Assembly (NCBI GenBank): GCA_900552365.1
Contig: URZP01000034.1
Location: 1 to 14,536 of the forward strand
DNA length: 14,536 nt
Origin: an uncultured Coriobacteriaceae bacterium
Lineage (GTDB): Bacteria > Actinomycetota > Coriobacteriia > Coriobacteriales > Eggerthellaceae
Reading direction: 5' to 3'
The notes below the pieces were generated by a model. The model did not search any database. It was not told the origin of the DNA and saw only the letters and a list, made by a program, of their open reading frames with translations. The position numbers and the translations under genes are program-made. Positions 14,445 through 14,536 of this stretch are shown here, one piece after another (within the stretch, counting starts at the first letter, position 1; the number at the start of each line of letters is the position of its first letter).

Positions 14445-14536
14445 GTTTTCCGAATATTCGATATTACCGAATATCTCATATATTTTCGGTTTTCCTAGAT
14501 AACGCGTTCATATTAACATGCTTTCGATCGAATTTC
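14445..14536 (-). promoter_or_regulatory. AT-rich, repeat-bearing control region of the sulfotransferase
   Basis: This stretch is far richer in AT than the rest of the window and must contain the sulfotransferase promoter, although no single -35/-10 pair stands out. The octamer CCGAATAT occurs twice in direct orientation (14450-14457 and 14467-14474), a related CCGAAAATAT lies inverted at 14480-14489, CGAATATTCG at 14451-14460 is a perfect palindrome, and TTCGATCGAA at 14523-14532 is another. Such clustered sites suggest a dedicated regulator. No regulator gene is in the window. Confidence 0.5.

Noticed and set aside
12958..14445. Long plus-strand open frame antisense to the sulfotransferase
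   Set aside because: The minus-strand frame has the start site, terminator and family motifs; the antisense product resembles nothing.
1..14536. CRISPR array, insertion sequence or rRNA/tRNA gene
   Set aside because: No regularly spaced repeats, no transposase frame with inverted ends and no structural RNA signature were found on either strand.

Overview
The window is a high-GC bacterial segment that looks like a gut actinobacterium of the class Coriobacteriia, most likely family Eggerthellaceae (relatives of Eggerthella, Slackia, Gordonibacter, Adlercreutzia). The reasons are a dnaK-grpE-dnaJ-hspR chaperone operon of actinobacterial type, Coriobacteriia-like ABC and radical SAM proteins, and a leaderless aryl-sulfate sulfotransferase of a kind I associate with Eggerthellaceae. 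The lineage is inference from gene content and protein style; no search was run. The first 73 bases are not genomic: a poly-T run and an intact Illumina TruSeq P7 index adapter, so the left edge is an assembly end.

Layout. (1) 200-7025, minus strand: heat-shock operon dnaK-grpE-dnaJ-hspR-clpB, driven by a near-consensus sigma-70 promoter at 7144-7172 that overlaps an imperfect HspR-like operator. A strong hairpin between grpE and dnaJ may attenuate transcription. The DnaJ lacks the zinc-finger domain. (2) 7278-7547, plus strand: C-terminal half of a PIN-domain (VapC-like) toxin, a decayed remnant lying antisense between dnaK and the next gene. (3) 7526-8419, minus: Cof-type HAD phosphatase. 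(4) 8741-12690, plus: four-gene cluster of a radical SAM/SPASM enzyme, a lipoprotein binding protein, a FecCD-type permease and its ATPase, followed by a tiny ORF with a good ribosome binding site that is interrupted by an amber codon. (5) 12964-14391, minus: aryl-sulfate sulfotransferase with no signal peptide, ended by a textbook UUCG-loop terminator and preceded by an AT-rich, repeat-bearing control region.

How the parts work together. The chaperone operon is a self-contained stress module in which HspR probably represses its own operon with DnaK as co-repressor; inclusion of clpB couples disaggregation to the DnaK system. The radical SAM-ABC cluster is the most interesting accessory unit. 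The enzyme resembles the NirJ2/AhbD-like tetrapyrrole radical SAM group and sits with an iron-siderophore/heme/B12-type importer, which suggests capture and anaerobic remodelling of a metal chelate or tetrapyrrole. The substrate is not visible in the sequence. I found no CRISPR array, tRNA, rRNA, insertion sequence or clear novel defence system.
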